Shown piece after piece: positions 14,350 through 14,466 of a stretch of 14,466 bases of DNA; the stretch's first letter is position 1, and each line of letters opens with the position of its first letter. The stretch covers positions 1 through 14,466 of the forward strand of contig DKBC01000130.1 in assembly GCA_002451065.1 (NCBI GenBank). Direction: 5' to 3'. The notes beneath the pieces were generated by a model. It did no database searches. It was not told the origin of the DNA and saw only the letters and a list, made by a program, of their open reading frames with translations. The position numbers were made by a program, and so were the translations under genes. The stretch comes from Betaproteobacteria bacterium UBA6910. GTDB lineage: Bacteria > Pseudomonadota > Gammaproteobacteria > Burkholderiales > UBA6910.

Positions 14350-14466
14350 TCAGTCTCCTGCCGCCAGCCCCGCCACCACAGCGGCCAGCCCGTGAACGAC
14401 CCGGGCCATGCGCTCGTAGTCCAGCTGCCGGGGCAGATCTTGTTCGGAATGATAATGGGGATAACG
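14350..14466 (-). CDS. C-terminal end of an M28-family zinc peptidase (5' part beyond the window)
   Basis: The last 38 codons of a gene entering from the right, ending at TGA 14350-14352. The readable sequence starts RYPHYHSEQDLPRQLDY and ends in an Ala/Gly/Val-rich helix. A YPxYH-S-x-x-D-x-P-x-x-LDY block followed by a helix ERMARVV is the typical close of M28 aminopeptidase-like proteins, whose last His is a zinc ligand. Only the tail is visible, so substrate, signal peptide and length cannot be judged. It is 4 nt upstream of mtfA and so probably heads or belongs to the same operon. Confidence 0.6.
   Translation of the reverse strand, partial: RYPHYHSEQDLPRQLDYERMARVVHGLAAVVAGLAAGD

Overview
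The window is GC-rich, gene-dense bacterial DNA with no transposon, phage, CRISPR, rRNA or tRNA signature that I can see. The gene content points to a beta- or gammaproteobacterium, most likely a respiratory one: a Tat-exported molybdenum formate dehydrogenase with DUF3305/DUF3306 companions, proteobacterial-type glucokinase, MtfA and a PPK2-family kinase. I cannot name the species.

Region 1 (1-5288, minus strand) is a formate dehydrogenase operon, read from high to low coordinates: DUF3305 protein, DUF3306 protein, a 696-residue multi-cluster Fe-S protein, a TorD-type chaperone, a 67-residue Tat-signal protein, and the catalytic subunit FdhA, which runs off the left edge. FdhA has Cys rather than selenocysteine at the active-site position.

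Region 2 (5289-5512) is a 224-nt divergent intergenic region. It has promoter-like elements for both directions and three direct repeats spaced exactly 10 bp apart.

Region 3 (5513-8960, plus strand) is a cofactor operon that serves such an enzyme: moaA (first step of molybdopterin synthesis), fdhD (sulfuration of the Mo cofactor for FDH), mobA (conversion to the guanine dinucleotide form) and a one-component regulator with an HTH and a periplasmic-binding-protein-like sensor domain. fdhD/mobA and mobA/regulator overlap by 4 nt. Regions 1 and 3 together make a nearly self-contained formate-oxidation module: enzyme, maturation, cofactor and probably its own regulator.

Region 4 (8961-10193) is a single ppk2 gene with a recognisable promoter, Shine-Dalgarno and intrinsic terminator.

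Region 5 (10193-14466, minus strand) is a second tight operon: the C-terminal end of an M28-type peptidase (cut by the right edge), mtfA (zinc peptidase linked to glucose-PTS control in enterics), a membrane PAS-GGDEF-EAL protein whose start overlaps the mtfA stop, and glucokinase 8 nt later. Its unusual feature is the coupling of c-di-GMP turnover to two glucose-related genes. No gap longer than about 225 nt lacks a gene.
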